Source: Bradyrhizobium sp. CCBAU 53421 (GTDB taxonomy: Bacteria; Pseudomonadota; Alphaproteobacteria; Rhizobiales; Xanthobacteraceae). Taken from it: DNA of 64,000 nucleotides. The stretch lies in assembly GCF_015291625.1 (NCBI RefSeq), contig NZ_CP030047.1:1984001-2048000 (forward strand). Reading direction: 5' to 3'. Positions 35,040-45,047 of the stretch are shown piece after piece. The translations under genes were made by a program, and so were the position numbers. Below the pieces are notes generated by a model. The model had not been told where the DNA came from. It saw nothing but the letters and a program-made list of their open reading frames with translations, and searched no databases. Position 1 is the first letter of the stretch. Each line of letters opens with the position of its first letter.

Positions 35040-35908
35040 GGAGATACGGCACGCTCGGCACAATCGGCTGGCAGGTCCTGATCTGCGCCATCGTGCTGTC
35101 GGTCTGGCAGTGGGGCTACGATCTCCGCACCAGGCTGCCGTGGCTGGTGCCCGACCTGCTCGACCCGTATTTCATCTCGAAGCCGTCGATGATCTTCGAC
35201 AACTTCCTGATTCAGAGCTGCCTGACTACCAAGCTCGGCGTCTTCAACGGCTGGTTCAACGGCGACTTCGCAAAGTGCCTGGCGCGCAACGAGAACAATC
35301 TCTGGGCCGCGACCGCGATCACGCTGAAGAACACCTTCTTCGGCTTCGTCACCGGCGTGGTCTCAGGCTTCGTCGCCGGGTTGATCCTCGGGCGCTCCGA
35401 CCGTCTCAGTGCGATCTTCCAGCCCTTCATCACCGCGGTGAATTCGATCCCGCGGATCGCGTTGGCGCCGATCATCGTGCTGGCGTTCGGGATCGGCGAC
35501 ATGTCGAAGATCGTGACCTCCTGGATCGTCGTCGTGTTTCTGGTGTTCTTCAACACCTTCGAGGGCGCGCGCTCGATCGACGAGGGCTTTACCAACGCCG
35601 CGCGGCTGCTCGGCGCCAGCGAGTGGCAGATCACCCGCACCGTGGTGATCCCCTCGACCATGGCCTGGGTGTTCGCCTCGCTGACGCCCGCGATCTCCTT
35701 TGCGCTGATCGGCGTGATCGTCGGCGAATTCATCGGCGCCGAGCGCGGCATCGGCCGCCTCATCATCGAGTCCGAGGCGCGCGGCGAGGCCTCCGGCATG
35801 ATGGTCGCGGTCGTGGTGCTGATGCTGGTCGGTGTCGTGCTGTCGGCGATCATCTGGCGGCTGCAGGCCTATCTGTTGCGCTGGCAGCGGCAGCGCAGCG
35901 CCGAATAG
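35036..35908 (+). CDS. ABC transporter permease, SsuC/TauC type
   Basis: A 290-residue permease with an N-terminal helix, an inserted periplasmic region of about 50 residues (IQSCLTTKLGVFNGWFNGDF) and the BPD_transp_1 core. The EAA-like loop is GARSIDEGFTNAARLLGASEWQITRTVVIPSTM (quoted in part). The ATG overlaps the ATPase stop (ATGA). It completes the importer and is the last gene of the IclR-regulated unit. Confidence 0.9.
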   Translation: MRRYGTLGTIGWQVLICAIVLSVWQWGYDLRTRLPWLVPDLLDPYFISKPSMIFDNFLIQSCLTTKLGVFNGWFNGDFAKCLARNENNLWAATAITLKNTFFGFVTGVVSGFVAGLILGRSDRLSAIFQPFITAVNSIPRIALAPIIVLAFGIGDMSKIVTSWIVVVFLVFFNTFEGARSIDEGFTNAARLLGASEWQITRTVVIPSTMAWVFASLTPAISFALIGVIVGEFIGAERGIGRLIIESEARGEASGMMVAVVVLMLVGVVLSAIIWRLQAYLLRWQRQRSAE

Positions 35909-35958
35909 AGAGCGGCCCGCGGCGACATTCACCTGTCGCGCACGGGCCATCTTCCAAC

Positions 35959-36135
35959 TTACGCGGCGGTTTCCGACGGCGAGGTCTTGCCGTCGAGCCA
36001 ATCCTGCTCCTTGGCCAGCGCGCGCCAGGCCGCTTCCATGCGCTTGAAGCGGTTGTGGGTCGGCTCGTCATTGGCGCGCTCGGCAAGCTGCGCGCAGTTC
36101 TCCGCATTGTCGAGGAAGTGCTGCGATTGCTTCAT
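35959..36135 (-). CDS. 58-residue soluble helical protein
   Basis: A small frame from an ATG with a perfect AGGAGG ribosome site. The product starts MKQSQHFLDNAENCAQLAERA and ends TSPSETAA. It is charged, mostly alpha-helical in composition, with one cysteine and no membrane segment. Similar short proteins are common in Bradyrhizobium as hypothetical genes; no function is known to me. It is convergent with the permease gene and divergent from the secreted protein gene at 36354. Confidence 0.6.
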   Translation of the reverse strand: MKQSQHFLDNAENCAQLAERANDEPTHNRFKRMEAAWRALAKEQDWLDGKTSPSETAA

Positions 36136-36353
36136 GGAACGTCCTCCTGTTGATGGGGACGTGGGACATCAAATCAGGCTATTCAACGCATGGAACATGA
36201 GCATTTCGCCACACACGTGAATGCCTGTTCAGCGAAGTTCCCCGCGCGATATTCCGCATCAGCGCGCGAGGATCTGCATCATGATCGATATAGGAACGCT
36301 ATGTCGCACCCGACGTTCCTCCCTCGCGTCGCAACTGGAGGAGAAGAGACGTC

Positions 36354-36614
36354 ATGAGGAAGTACCTGTTCGCCGCGGCGATGGTAACCGCGATCGCCTC
36401 GCCTGTGCTCGCCGATGAAATCGGCGTTCGTGCCGGTCCCGTCGGCGCCGGCGTGACCGTCGGCCGGGCGCCCGAATATCGCGACCGCGATCGTGATCGC
36501 ACCACCGTGATCAGGGAGCGTGAGCCGCGCCGTGACCGGACCACGGTGATCAAGAAGCAGGACGAATTCGGCAATCGCAGCAAGACCGTCATTCATCACG
36601 ACGATGATGACTAA
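36354..36614 (+). CDS. Small secreted charged protein
   Basis: An 86-residue protein with a signal peptide (MRKYLFAAAMVTAIASPVLA, cleavage before DEI). The mature part is about 66 residues, rich in alternating arginine and aspartate, with repeated RDRTTVI units (two copies, one followed by REREPR and one by KKQDEF) and a C-terminal HHDDDD. The acid-rich end could bind cations. The ribosome site GGAGGAG precedes the ATG. A rho-independent terminator follows. Confidence 0.7.
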   Translation: MRKYLFAAAMVTAIASPVLADEIGVRAGPVGAGVTVGRAPEYRDRDRDRTTVIREREPRRDRTTVIKKQDEFGNRSKTVIHHDDDD

Positions 36615-36636
36615 CGACCGATCGTCTGTGTGATCC

Positions 36637-36670
36637 AAAGTCCGCCGCGGTCCCATCGCGGCGGACTTTT
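36637..36670 (+). terminator. Rho-independent terminator after the small secreted protein gene
   Basis: A 13-bp perfect stem (aaagtccgccgcg / cgcggcggacttt) with a 7-base loop gtcccat, followed by a further T. It lies 23 bases after the stop codon. Confidence 0.8.
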
Positions 36671-36710
36671 GCTTGTCGCTTGATCGCGACGGTGGATCCG
36701 TGGAGAGGCA

Positions 36711-38216
36711 ATGGCCGCTGAAACAGAGCTCAAATTCCGTGTTCCGGCGCGCAAGCTAAAGGCGCTGGAGAAGCCACGGATCGCCGGCGGGAAGGGCGGC
36801 GTGCCGTCCGAGAGCGATTTGCTTTCGACTTATTTCGATACCGGGAAGCATAAGCTGAAGCGGCACGGAATCACGTTGCGTGTGCGCTGGGACGGCCACG
36901 GCCATGTTCAGACGATCAAATCCGACGCGGGACCAAGATTTGAACGGGGTGAATGGGAGACCAACCTCGCCGATGGTGCGCTCGATCTCGACAAGGCCGA
37001 AGGTACGCCGCTCGAGAGCCTCGCGTCAGGCAGGCTGCGCCGCAAGCTGAAGCCGGTGTTCGAGACGTCAGTGCGACGCATCACCGTGCCGCTGCGCACG
37101 AAGCGGAGCGAGATCGAGCTCGCGATCGATCGCGGGCGGGCCACGGCCGGCCATCGGTCCCGTCCGATCCAGGAGCTCGAGCTCGAACTGAAGCGTGGAC
37201 GGCTGCTTGACCTATTTCGGATCGCCAGGGAGTTGGAGCGGCGGTCGGACGCCGAGCTCGACCTCTGCTCGAAGGCCGATCGCGGCTATGAACTTGCCGG
37301 CGCGGAGCAGCATATCGCGGTCTTCGCCAGAAGCATCGCGCTCGATCACGAGTGCACGGCAGGCGAGGCCTTTCGGGCGATCGCGCGCGCCACACTCCGT
37401 CACTTCTCCTCGAATGTCGACGCCGTTCGCGAGGGCGAGCCGGAAGGCATCCATCAGATGCGGGTTGGCCTGCGTCGGCTGCGGGCGGCGATCTCGCTGT
37501 TCTCCAAGATATTGTCCAGGGCTTCGACTGAAGACGTCAAGGCCGAGCTGAAGTGGCTTACCGGCGCACTTGCGCCGGCGCGCGAACTCGACGTCTTCGT
37601 CAAGGAAGAGATCGAGCCCGCAACGCATGATGTGCTGCTGCGGCGAGGCGGCCGCGCGATCCGGCAGGAGTTTTCAGGCCGCCGCGACCGGGCCTTCGCG
37701 CAGGCGCGGCGGGCGGTCGATTCGCCGCGCTACCGGAATTTGTTGATCGACACGTTGCAATGGATCGAGTCCGGCCAGACCGTCGCGGCGGCGGACGAGG
37801 GCGGTCCGATTGGCGGATTCGCAGCCGCGCTGCTGCATCGCCGCATCAAGAAGCTGCGCAAGGAGGGGCGGCGCCTCGACAAACTTTCCGTCCAGGAGCG
37901 GCACAAGGTTCGCATCAGGGCCAAGAAACTCAGATACGCGATCGACTTCTTCGAAAGCCTGTTTCCAGGTAAGCGCGAGCGGAAGCAACTCGCGCGGTTA
38001 TCCAGGCATCTGAAGCGTGTTCAGGACGCGCTTGGCTCGCTCAATGATTTCGTCGCGCATCGCAAGCTGGCCGTCGACGCGGCGCTGAAGGCCCCGCATC
38101 GCAAGGAGCGCGCTCGTGCCTTTGCCTCGGGCGTTGTGCTGGGCCGCGAGGAACAGACGGTCAAGCCGTTGATGAAGATCGCCGCCAAGGAAGTGCGGGG
38201 ACTGGAGAAGTGTTGA
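36711..38216 (+). CDS. CYTH and CHAD domain protein (inorganic triphosphatase-like)
   Basis: A 501-residue two-domain protein. The N-terminal CYTH domain (about residues 1-190) has the ExExK signature as ETELKFR (E4, E6, K8) and alternating charged tunnel strands (GITLRVRWDG; RSEIELAIDRG; IQELELELKRG). The C-terminal CHAD domain (about 210-500) is helical and rich in conserved histidine and arginine (IHQMRVGLRRLRA; RHKVRIRAKKLRYAIDFFE). CYTH-CHAD proteins hydrolyse inorganic triphosphate and CHAD domains bind polyphosphate, so a role in polyphosphate or phosphate handling is likely. The gene stands alone. Confidence 0.9.
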   Translation: MAAETELKFRVPARKLKALEKPRIAGGKGGVPSESDLLSTYFDTGKHKLKRHGITLRVRWDGHGHVQTIKSDAGPRFERGEWETNLADGALDLDKAEGTPLESLASGRLRRKLKPVFETSVRRITVPLRTKRSEIELAIDRGRATAGHRSRPIQELELELKRGRLLDLFRIARELERRSDAELDLCSKADRGYELAGAEQHIAVFARSIALDHECTAGEAFRAIARATLRHFSSNVDAVREGEPEGIHQMRVGLRRLRAAISLFSKILSRASTEDVKAELKWLTGALAPARELDVFVKEEIEPATHDVLLRRGGRAIRQEFSGRRDRAFAQARRAVDSPRYRNLLIDTLQWIESGQTVAAADEGGPIGGFAAALLHRRIKKLRKEGRRLDKLSVQERHKVRIRAKKLRYAIDFFESLFPGKRERKQLARLSRHLKRVQDALGSLNDFVAHRKLAVDAALKAPHRKERARAFASGVVLGREEQTVKPLMKIAAKEVRGLEKC

Positions 38217-38225
38217 CGGCCGCGT

Positions 38226-38387
38226 CTATGCCGTCGATTGCGCTTGCCGCTCGGCGGCTGCGATCTGGCGGCGGCATTCCTCCGCGTAGGCACGCAAACG
38301 CTCGACCGTCAGCGAGTCCATGCCGGTGCGCGCCAGTCGCTCGGCGCGGTCGGCCTGGTCCTGGAGATCGTGGGTTGTCCGGGTCAC
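38226..38387 (-). CDS. 53-residue soluble helical protein
   Basis: A small frame from a GTG with a GGAGGG ribosome site. The product starts VTRTTHDLQDQADRAERLAR, contains RLRAYAEECRRQ, and ends in a polar tail. It is strongly charged and predicted helical, and may be a coiled coil. It is convergent with the CYTH-CHAD gene. No family is recognised. Confidence 0.55.
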   Translation of the reverse strand: MTRTTHDLQDQADRAERLARTGMDSLTVERLRAYAEECRRQIAAAERQAQSTA

Positions 38388-38481
38388 GGCTGCCCTCCAT
38401 GGCCAGACAATTTGAATCGAATTGCGACGTTCCCCGGCCGGTGACGGCGTGGCTAACGGGTGGTTAAGATGGCGGAGATGC

Positions 38482-40023
38482 TCAAGTGACCGGCGCCGGG
38501 TTGAACAGCGTGAGATCGTTGTGGATGCCCCACTTGTCCGACCATGGCTTGGTCCGCCCGCTGGCGACGTCGAGGATCAGGCGGAACAGGTCCCAGCCGG
38601 TCTCTTCGATCGTCTTCTCGCCGGTCGCGATGCAGCCGGCGTCGAAATCGATCAGGTCCTTCCAGCGCCGTGCCAGCTCGCTGCGGGTCGCGACCTTGAT
38701 GACGGGCGCGGCGGCGAGGCCATAGGGCGTGCCGCGGCCGGTGGTGAAGACCTGCAAGGTCATGCCGGAGGCGAGCTGCAGTGTACCGCAGATGAAATCG
38801 CTGGCCGGTGTCGCCGCAAACAGCATGCCCTTCTGCCGCGCCTTCTCGCCCGGCGACAGCACGCCCGCGATCGGGCCCGAGCCCGACTTGACGATCGAGC
38901 CCAGGGATTTCTCGACGATGTTGGCGAGCCCGCCCTTCTTGTTGCCCGGCGTCGTGTTGGCGCTGCGGTCGGCACCACCGCGGGCGAGATAGGCGTCATA
39001 CCATGCCATCTCGCGGATCAGCGCGCGGCCGACATCCTCGCTCGCGGCGCGGCGGGTCAGAAGCTGGATCGCGTCGCGCACCTCGGTCACCTCGGAGAAC
39101 ATCACGGTCGCGCCGGCGCGCACCAGGAGGTCTGCCGCGAAGCCGACCGCGGGATTGGCGGTGACGCCGGAGAACGCATCGCTGCCGCCGCATTGCAGGC
39201 CGATCACGAGATCGGCGGCCGGGCAGGTCTCGCGCTTGCGGGCGTTGAGCACCTTCAGCCGCGCCTCAGCCTGAGTCATGATCGCATCGACGATGGCACC
39301 GAAACCGTCGAAGGCTTCGTCCTGCATCCGCACGATGGCATCGCTGATGCCTTCCGGCACCAGCCGTTCCGGCGCGAGCTTCTCGCAGCCGAGGCCGACG
39401 ACGAGGATCTCGCCGCCGAAGTTCGGATTGAGCGCGAGGTTTTGAAGGGTGCGGATCGGCACCACGGCATCGGGCGCTGATATCGCGACGCCGCAGCCAT
39501 AGGCGTGGGTCAGCGGCACGACGTCGTCGACATTGGGGTATTTTGGCAGCAGCTCGGCGCGGATGCGCTTGACCGCATATTCCATCGTGCCCTTGACGCA
39601 TTGCACGGAGGAGGAGATGCCGAGGATGTTCTTGGTGCCGACCGAGCCGTCGGGATTGCGATAGCCCTCGAAGGTGAAACCTTCGAGCGGCGGCAGTGCC
39701 GGCGGCACCGCGGTCGCGATCTCGAGCTGATCGAGCGGCGGTGCGTCGGGCATGCGGATGCGCGCCTCGTCGACCCATTCGCCGGCCAGGATCGGCGACA
39801 GCGCATGGCCGATCACCTCGCCATAGCGGACGATCGGCGCGCCCTCGGCGATATCTTCCAGCGCGGTCTTGTGGCCCTGCGGCACGAAGGCGCGCAGCGT
39901 CAGGCCGCACGCGAAGCGCGAGCCGGCGGGCAGGCCGAAATCATTCACGACGATCGCGACATTGTCGCGCGCGTTGAGCTTGATGTAGCGGGGCTGCTCC
40001 TGCGCGCCGATCGACTGGTCCAT
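38482..40023 (-). CDS. garD: Galactarate dehydratase (UxaA/GarD family)
   Basis: A 513-residue UxaA-family enzyme, near the length of E. coli GarD. The N-terminal SAF-like domain ([14 protein letters not shown]) is joined to the large domain with [24 protein letters not shown] and [11 protein letters not shown]. It dehydrates galactarate to 5-dehydro-4-deoxy-D-glucarate, probably with an Fe2+ cofactor. The ATG at 40023 (ribosome site AGGAGGAA) is preferred over one at 40050. It is the last gene of the sugar-acid cluster; altronate dehydratase is the main alternative, but the gudD-kdgD context favours galactarate. Confidence 0.88.
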   Translation of the reverse strand: MDQSIGAQEQPRYIKLNARDNVAIVVNDFGLPAGSRFACGLTLRAFVPQGHKTALEDIAEGAPIVRYGEVIGHALSPILAGEWVDEARIRMPDAPPLDQLEIATAVPPALPPLEGFTFEGYRNPDGSVGTKNILGISSSVQCVKGTMEYAVKRIRAELLPKYPNVDDVVPLTHAYGCGVAISAPDAVVPIRTLQNLALNPNFGGEILVVGLGCEKLAPERLVPEGISDAIVRMQDEAFDGFGAIVDAIMTQAEARLKVLNARKRETCPAADLVIGLQCGGSDAFSGVTANPAVGFAADLLVRAGATVMFSEVTEVRDAIQLLTRRAASEDVGRALIREMAWYDAYLARGGADRSANTTPGNKKGGLANIVEKSLGSIVKSGSGPIAGVLSPGEKARQKGMLFAATPASDFICGTLQLASGMTLQVFTTGRGTPYGLAAAPVIKVATRSELARRWKDLIDFDAGCIATGEKTIEETGWDLFRLILDVASGRTKPWSDKWGIHNDLTLFNPAPVT

Positions 40024-40048
40024 GCCATATTCCTCCTGGCCTTGCTTC

Positions 40049-40072
40049 ACCTCCCCCGCAAGCGGGGGAGGG
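40049..40072. repeat. Short palindrome between the semialdehyde dehydrogenase gene and garD
   Basis: ctcccccgc-aa-gcgggggag lies in the 73-base leader before garD. It belongs to the same palindrome family as the elements near 16.4, 45.05 and 57.43 kb and could attenuate garD expression. Confidence 0.55.
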
Positions 40073-40096
40073 GGCGCACTTCCCGTGCGGTAAGTC

Positions 40097-41545
40097 TCAA
40101 CCCGGGAACGTATAGGCCGTCTTCACCGTGGTGTAGAATTCGCGGGCATAGGCGCCCTGTTCACGTGCGCCGTAGCTCGAGCCTTTGCGGCCGCCGAACG
40201 GCACGTGGTAGTCGACGCCGGCGGTCGGCAGGTTGACCATCACCATGCCGGCCTCGCTGTTGCGCTTGTAGTGCGAGGCGTATTTCAGGCTGGTCGTGCA
40301 GATGCCCGAGGCGAGGCCGAACTCGGTGTCGTTGGAGATCGCCAGCGCTTCCTCGTAATCCTTGGCGCGAATCACGCAGGCGACCGGGCCGAAGATCTCC
40401 TCGCGGGCGATCCGCATCTGGTTGGTCGTCTCGGTGAACAGCGCTGGCTGCAAATAGAAGCCAGGCGTCTCGCGGTTCAGCAGTTCGCCGCCCCAGTGCA
40501 GCCGAGCGCCTTCGTCCTGGCCGATCTTGATGTAGCGCAGGTCCTGGTCGAGCTGGCTCTGGTCGACCACAGGGCCGACATGCACGCCGCTCTTCAGCGC
40601 GTCGTCCACCGCAAGCCCCTTCATCCGCTCGGTCATCGCAGCGACGAAGCGGTCATGGATGCCCGCGGTGACGATCAGACGCGAGGACGCGGTGCAGCGC
40701 TGGCCGGTCGAGAAATAAGCGCCGTTGACGGCGACCTCGACCGCGACTTTCACGTCGGCGTCGTCGAGCACGACCAGCGGGTTCTTGCCGCCCATCTCGA
40801 GCTGGAACTTCTTCATGGGGTTGGAGAGCACGCAGGCCTGCGCGATCTTGCGGCCGGTCTGCACCGAGCCGGTGAAGGAGATCGCGGCGACGTCGGGATG
40901 ATCGAGCAGGGTCTGACCGACCACCGAGCCCGAGCCGACCACGAGGTTGAACACGCCGGCCGGTATGCCGGAGCGTGCGATGATCTCGGACAGCGCGTGC
41001 GCGGAGCCCGGCACCAGCTCGGCCGGCTTGAACACGACAGTGTTGCCGTAGCAGAGCGCCGGCGCGATCTTCCAGGCCGGGATCGCGATCGGAAAGTTCC
41101 ACGGCGTGATCATGCCGATGACGCCGACCGGCTCGCGGGTGATCTCGACGTCGAGACCGGGGCGCACCGACGCGCCCTTCTCGCCCATCAGCCGCAGCGC
41201 TTCGCCGGCGAAGAACGCGAATATCTGCCCGGCGCGCCCCACCTCGCCGATGCCCTCGGGGAGCGTCTTACCTTCCTCGCGCGCCAGCAGGCGGCCGAGC
41301 TCTTCCTTGCGGGCGAGGATCTCGACGGAGATTTTGGTCAGCGCGTCAAAGCGCTCCTGCGGCGTCGAGCGCGCCCAGGCCGGGAAAGCGGCCTTCGCGG
41401 CGGCGATTGCCTTTTCGGTCTGCGCCTTGTCGGCCTTGGCGTATTCGCCGACCACGTCCTTGGTGTTGGAGGGGTTGATGTCCCGCGTAATGCCCGTTCC
41501 GTCGACCCATTCGCCGGCGATGAAGTTCTTCTGGTGAGCGGTCAT
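40097..41545 (-). CDS. Alpha-ketoglutaric semialdehyde dehydrogenase
   Basis: A 482-residue aldehyde dehydrogenase: NAD motif [11 protein letters not shown], catalytic glutamate E250 in LEMGGKN and nucleophile C284 in GQRCTASS. The protein begins [16 protein letters not shown]. It should oxidise 2,5-dioxopentanoate (alpha-ketoglutaric semialdehyde) to 2-oxoglutarate, the last step of glucarate/galactarate breakdown. The assignment rests on its place between gudD and garD in one unit with kdgD. A much longer reading upstream overlaps gudD and is not coding. The same enzyme could serve the arabinose route started near 51 kb. Confidence 0.9.
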   Translation of the reverse strand: MTAHQKNFIAGEWVDGTGITRDINPSNTKDVVGEYAKADKAQTEKAIAAAKAAFPAWARSTPQERFDALTKISVEILARKEELGRLLAREEGKTLPEGIGEVGRAGQIFAFFAGEALRLMGEKGASVRPGLDVEITREPVGVIGMITPWNFPIAIPAWKIAPALCYGNTVVFKPAELVPGSAHALSEIIARSGIPAGVFNLVVGSGSVVGQTLLDHPDVAAISFTGSVQTGRKIAQACVLSNPMKKFQLEMGGKNPLVVLDDADVKVAVEVAVNGAYFSTGQRCTASSRLIVTAGIHDRFVAAMTERMKGLAVDDALKSGVHVGPVVDQSQLDQDLRYIKIGQDEGARLHWGGELLNRETPGFYLQPALFTETTNQMRIAREEIFGPVACVIRAKDYEEALAISNDTEFGLASGICTTSLKYASHYKRNSEAGMVMVNLPTAGVDYHVPFGGRKGSSYGAREQGAYAREFYTTVKTAYTFPG

Positions 41546-41562
41546 GTTTCCAACCTTTCTTG

Positions 41563-42918
41563 TTAGCGCACGAGGCAGGGACGCTTGTCGTCGAAGGTCC
41601 ACCCCTGGATCAGGAACTGCATGGCCAGCGCGTCGTCGCGGGCGCCGAGGCCATGCTGCTTGTATAGCGCGTTCGCCGCCTCGATGGCACCGCGATCGAG
41701 CTCGATGCCGAGGCCCGGCCGATCCGGGATCGCGATCTTGCCGCCCTTGATCTGCAACGGCTCCCTGGTCAACGCCTGGCCATCCTGCCAGATCCAGTGG
41801 GTGTCGATCGCGGTCACCTTGCCGGGTGCGGCGGCGCCGACATGGGTGAACATCGCCAGCGAAATGTCGAAATGGTTGTTGGAGTGCGAGCCCCAGGTCA
41901 GGCCGTTGTCGCGGCAGGTCTGCGCCACCCGCACCGAGCCCTGCATGGTCCAGAAATGCGGGTCGGCGAGCGGAATGTCGACGGCCCCGAGCCGCAGCGC
42001 GTGCGAGAGCTGACGCCAGTCGGTCGCGATCATGTTGGTTGCGGTCGGCAGCCCGGTGGCGCGGCGGAACTCGGCCATGATCTCGCGGCCGGAGAAGCCG
42101 GCCTCGGCGCCGCAGGGATCCTCGGCATAGGCGAGCACGCCATGCATGTTGCTGCAAAGCCGGATCGCCTCGTCGAGTGACCAGGCACCGTTCGGGTCGA
42201 GCGTGACGCGCGCGTTCGGAAAGCGCTTTGCAATTGCGGTGACGGCCTCGATCTCCGCTTCGCCCGCGAGCACGCCGCCCTTGAGCTTGAAATCGGCGAA
42301 GCCGTAATGGGCCTGCGTCGCTTCAGCGAGCCGTACGATCGCCTCCGGCGTCATCGCCGCCTGATGACGCAGGTCGAACCAGTCCGGCTTGCCGGTCTCG
42401 CCCTCGACGTAAGGCAGGCTGGTCTTCCTGCGATCGCCGACGAAGAAGAGATAGCCGAGCGTCTCGACGCTCGCGCGCTGCTGGCCTTCGCCGAGCAGCG
42501 CTGCGACCGGGAGATTGAGATGCTGGCCGAGCAGATCGAGCAGCGCGGATTCCACCGCGGTCACCGCATGAATGGTGACGCGGAGGTCAAAGGTCTGCTT
42601 GCCGCGGCCGCCGGCGTCGCGATCGGCGAAGGCCTGGCGCATCGAGGCCAGGATGTTGTTGCAGGCGCCGATGGTCTGGCCGACGACCAGGTCGCGGGCG
42701 TCCTCCAGCGTCTTCCTGATCTTCTCGCCGCCCGGTACCTCGCCGACGCCGGTATGGCCGGAGTTGTCGGTGAGGATAACGAGGTTGCGGGTGAAGAACG
42801 GCGCATGCGCGCCGCTCAGATTGAGGAGCATGCCGTCGCGGCCGGCGACCGGGATCACCTCCATCGCCGTGACGACGGGGGCGCCGGCAAAGTCGGTGCG
42901 GATCGTGTCCTGAATCAT
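41563..42918 (-). CDS. gudD: Glucarate dehydratase
   Basis: A 451-residue enolase-superfamily enzyme of the mandelate-racemase-type glucarate dehydratase group. Visible motifs are [14 protein letters not shown], the KxK-like FKLKGG catalytic strand, the metal ligands in TLDPNGAW and AYAEDPCG, and [13 protein letters not shown] with the catalytic histidine. It converts D-glucarate to 5-dehydro-4-deoxy-D-glucarate with Mg2+. The ribosome site GGGAGGAG precedes the ATG. It is coupled in an operon with kdgD upstream and the dehydrogenase downstream. Confidence 0.93.
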   Translation of the reverse strand: MIQDTIRTDFAGAPVVTAMEVIPVAGRDGMLLNLSGAHAPFFTRNLVILTDNSGHTGVGEVPGGEKIRKTLEDARDLVVGQTIGACNNILASMRQAFADRDAGGRGKQTFDLRVTIHAVTAVESALLDLLGQHLNLPVAALLGEGQQRASVETLGYLFFVGDRRKTSLPYVEGETGKPDWFDLRHQAAMTPEAIVRLAEATQAHYGFADFKLKGGVLAGEAEIEAVTAIAKRFPNARVTLDPNGAWSLDEAIRLCSNMHGVLAYAEDPCGAEAGFSGREIMAEFRRATGLPTATNMIATDWRQLSHALRLGAVDIPLADPHFWTMQGSVRVAQTCRDNGLTWGSHSNNHFDISLAMFTHVGAAAPGKVTAIDTHWIWQDGQALTREPLQIKGGKIAIPDRPGLGIELDRGAIEAANALYKQHGLGARDDALAMQFLIQGWTFDDKRPCLVR

Positions 42919-42949
42919 CTGCTCCTCCCTTGGTCGTTGGCCGTTCGGT

Positions 42950-43891
42950 CTATTCCGCGGCCTGCTGGGTTGCAGCCTGCGGCAGTTTCGCCACCAGCGC
43001 CGCGAGCTCGGCGATCTCCTGCTCGGTGAGATCGGTGAGCGGCGGCCGCACCGGGCCGGAATCGCGGCCGATCACCTTCATGCCGGCCTTGATGATCGAC
43101 ACCGCATAACCCTTCTTGCGGTTGCGTATCGCGATCAGCGGCAGGATGAAATCCTTAAGTCCTGCATGGATGGTCTGATGATCGCGCCGGCGCACCGCGG
43201 CGTAGAACCTGGTGGCGAATTCCGGCACGAAGTTGAACACCGCCGACGAATAAGTGGTGACGCCCATGTCGAGATAGGGCAGCGCGAAGGTTTCCGCGGT
43301 CGGCAGGCCGCCGATATAGGTCAGGCGGTCGCCGAGCTTGGTGTAGACGCGGGTCATCAGCTCGATGTCGCCGATTCCGTCCTTGTAGCCGACGAGGTTC
43401 GGGCAGCGCTCGCAGAGCCGCGCCAGCGTGTCCGGCTGCAGGATCGCATTGTCGCGGTTGTAGACGATGACGCCGATCTTCACCGACGAACACACCGCCT
43501 CGACATGCGCGGCAAGGCCGTCCTGCTCGGCATGCGTGAGATAGGGCGGCAGCAGCAAGAGGCCGTCGGCGCCGGCCTTCTCGGCACCGATTGCGATCTC
43601 GCGCGCGATCGCCGTGCCGTAGCCGGTGCCGGCCAGCACGGGAACGCGACCCTTGGTCTCGTCGACCGCAACCTTCACGACATGGGGAACTTCAGACGGC
43701 GTCAGCGAGAAGAACTCGCCGGTGCCGCCGGCGGCGAACAGGCCGGCGACGTCATAGCCGCACAGCCAGTCCATGTTGGCGCGATAGGCCGCCTCGTCGA
43801 ACGAATAGTCCGCTTTGAACGGGGTCACCGGAAAAGACAGGAGGCCGCCGCCGATTCTCGCAGCCATCTCCTGAGGGGTCATCTTGCTCAT
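42950..43891 (-). CDS. kdgD: 5-dehydro-4-deoxyglucarate dehydratase
   Basis: A 313-residue member of the DHDPS/NAL aldolase family. The Schiff-base lysine is K170 in VGYKDG, with the supporting tyrosine Y144 in VIVYNRDN, and the [13 protein letters not shown] motif is characteristic of KdgD. It decarboxylates and dehydrates 5-dehydro-4-deoxyglucarate to alpha-ketoglutaric semialdehyde. It is the first enzyme gene after the LysR gene, with GAGGAG before the ATG. Confidence 0.93.
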   Translation of the reverse strand: MSKMTPQEMAARIGGGLLSFPVTPFKADYSFDEAAYRANMDWLCGYDVAGLFAAGGTGEFFSLTPSEVPHVVKVAVDETKGRVPVLAGTGYGTAIAREIAIGAEKAGADGLLLLPPYLTHAEQDGLAAHVEAVCSSVKIGVIVYNRDNAILQPDTLARLCERCPNLVGYKDGIGDIELMTRVYTKLGDRLTYIGGLPTAETFALPYLDMGVTTYSSAVFNFVPEFATRFYAAVRRRDHQTIHAGLKDFILPLIAIRNRKKGYAVSIIKAGMKVIGRDSGPVRPPLTDLTEQEIAELAALVAKLPQAATQQAAE

Positions 43892-44003
43892 GGCGCCACT
43901 CCTCGAATGATATTGGGATAAGGGATGCGCGAGCAGCGCGCGTCCATGGCCGATTTCTTAAGGAATGCTTCGATGCGCGTCCAAGCCAAACGCTGTATCG
44001 AGC

Positions 44004-44020
44004 GATGCACAATCTGCATC
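44004..44020. promoter_or_regulatory. Inverted repeat upstream of kdgD, candidate LysR operator
   Basis: gatgca-caatc-tgcatc overlaps the stop codon of the LysR gene and lies about 115 bases upstream of the kdgD start, a plausible position for a LysR site that controls the enzyme operon. Confidence 0.4.
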
Positions 44021-44924
44021 AATCGCCGCGCAGATGCGGGGCCGCGATTTCGCTTGCGATCTCGATCAGGGACGGCAGCAGCTGGTTCTCCTGATCGCGC
44101 CGCCACACCATGAACAGCTCGACCGGCACCGGCGTGCGCAGCTTCAGCGGCTTCAGCCGGACGTCGGATATCTTCAGGCTGGCGGCGGCCTCCGGCACGA
44201 TCGCGACGCCGAGCCCGGCGCGCACCATCGCGAGGATCGAGTGGATCTGGCTGAGATGCTGGACATAGCGCGGCAGCACGTCGGCGCGCGTGAACAGCGA
44301 CACCAGTAGGTCGTGGAAGTAGCGCGCCTCATAGGGCGAATACATCACGAAGGGCTGGTCGTCGAAATCCTTGATGGTGACGGTCTCGGCCGAAGCCAGC
44401 GGATGCTTCTTCGGGATCGCGGCGAGCAGCGGTTCGGCGACGACGCGCCGGCTGGCGAATTCGGGCCGCGCGATCGGCGGGCGCAGCAGGCCGGCATCGA
44501 TCTGGCCTGTGGTGAGCGCCTCGAACTGATCGCCGGAGACCATCTCCTTCAGGGAAAAATCGACTTCGGGCAGACGGGAGCGGGCGGCTGCGATCAAATC
44601 GGGCAGGAAGCCGTAGGCGGCGGCCGCCGTGAAGCCGATCTTGAGCGAGCCGGTCTTGCCGAGCGCGATGCGGCGGGCGACCTGCGAGGCGGACTCGGCC
44701 AGTTTGAGGATGCGCCGTGCCTCGGGCAGGAAACTGCGTCCCGCCGGGGTCAGCCGCACCGAACGGCTGGTGCGTTCCAAGAGCGGCGCGTCGATGATGT
44801 GCTCGAGCACCTGGATCTGCCGGCTCAGCGGCGGCTGCGTCATGTTGAGCCGCGCCGCGGCGCGGCCGAAGTGCAATTCCTCGGCCACCGTAACGAAACA
44901 GCGGAGCTGGTTCAGGTCGAACAT
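44019..44924 (-). CDS. LysR family transcriptional regulator of the glucarate/galactarate cluster
   Basis: A 301-residue regulator from the ATG at 44924 (MFDLNQLRCFVTVAEELHFG). The HTH region reads ARLNMTQPPLSRQIQVLEH, and the substrate domain has LKIGFTAAAAYGFLPDL. A longer start at 44972 adds 16 unconserved residues. It lies between the transporter and enzyme genes on the same strand, so it probably regulates both. The effector is likely a sugar acid or its keto-deoxy product. Confidence 0.87.
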   Translation of the reverse strand: MFDLNQLRCFVTVAEELHFGRAAARLNMTQPPLSRQIQVLEHIIDAPLLERTSRSVRLTPAGRSFLPEARRILKLAESASQVARRIALGKTGSLKIGFTAAAAYGFLPDLIAAARSRLPEVDFSLKEMVSGDQFEALTTGQIDAGLLRPPIARPEFASRRVVAEPLLAAIPKKHPLASAETVTIKDFDDQPFVMYSPYEARYFHDLLVSLFTRADVLPRYVQHLSQIHSILAMVRAGLGVAIVPEAAASLKISDVRLKPLKLRTPVPVELFMVWRRDQENQLLPSLIEIASEIAAPHLRGD

Positions 44925-45014
44925 CGATGCTAGCCTGGAATGGATCGATCGAGGATTTGTCCGTTCTAGCATCGATGCCTCCCACTGGCCAAGAAGACAA
45001 ACAAGCAGACAAAG

Positions 45015-45044
45015 ACGGCGGCCGAGGCCGCCGTTTGGTTGTTT
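45015..45044. terminator. Bidirectional-type terminator hairpin
   Basis: acggcggc-cgag-gccgccgt is followed by ttggttgttt on the plus strand and by a CTTTGTCTG-like run on the minus strand. It lies between the LysR start and the transporter gene end and should terminate the minus-strand transporter transcript. Confidence 0.6.
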
Positions 45045-45047
45045 GCT

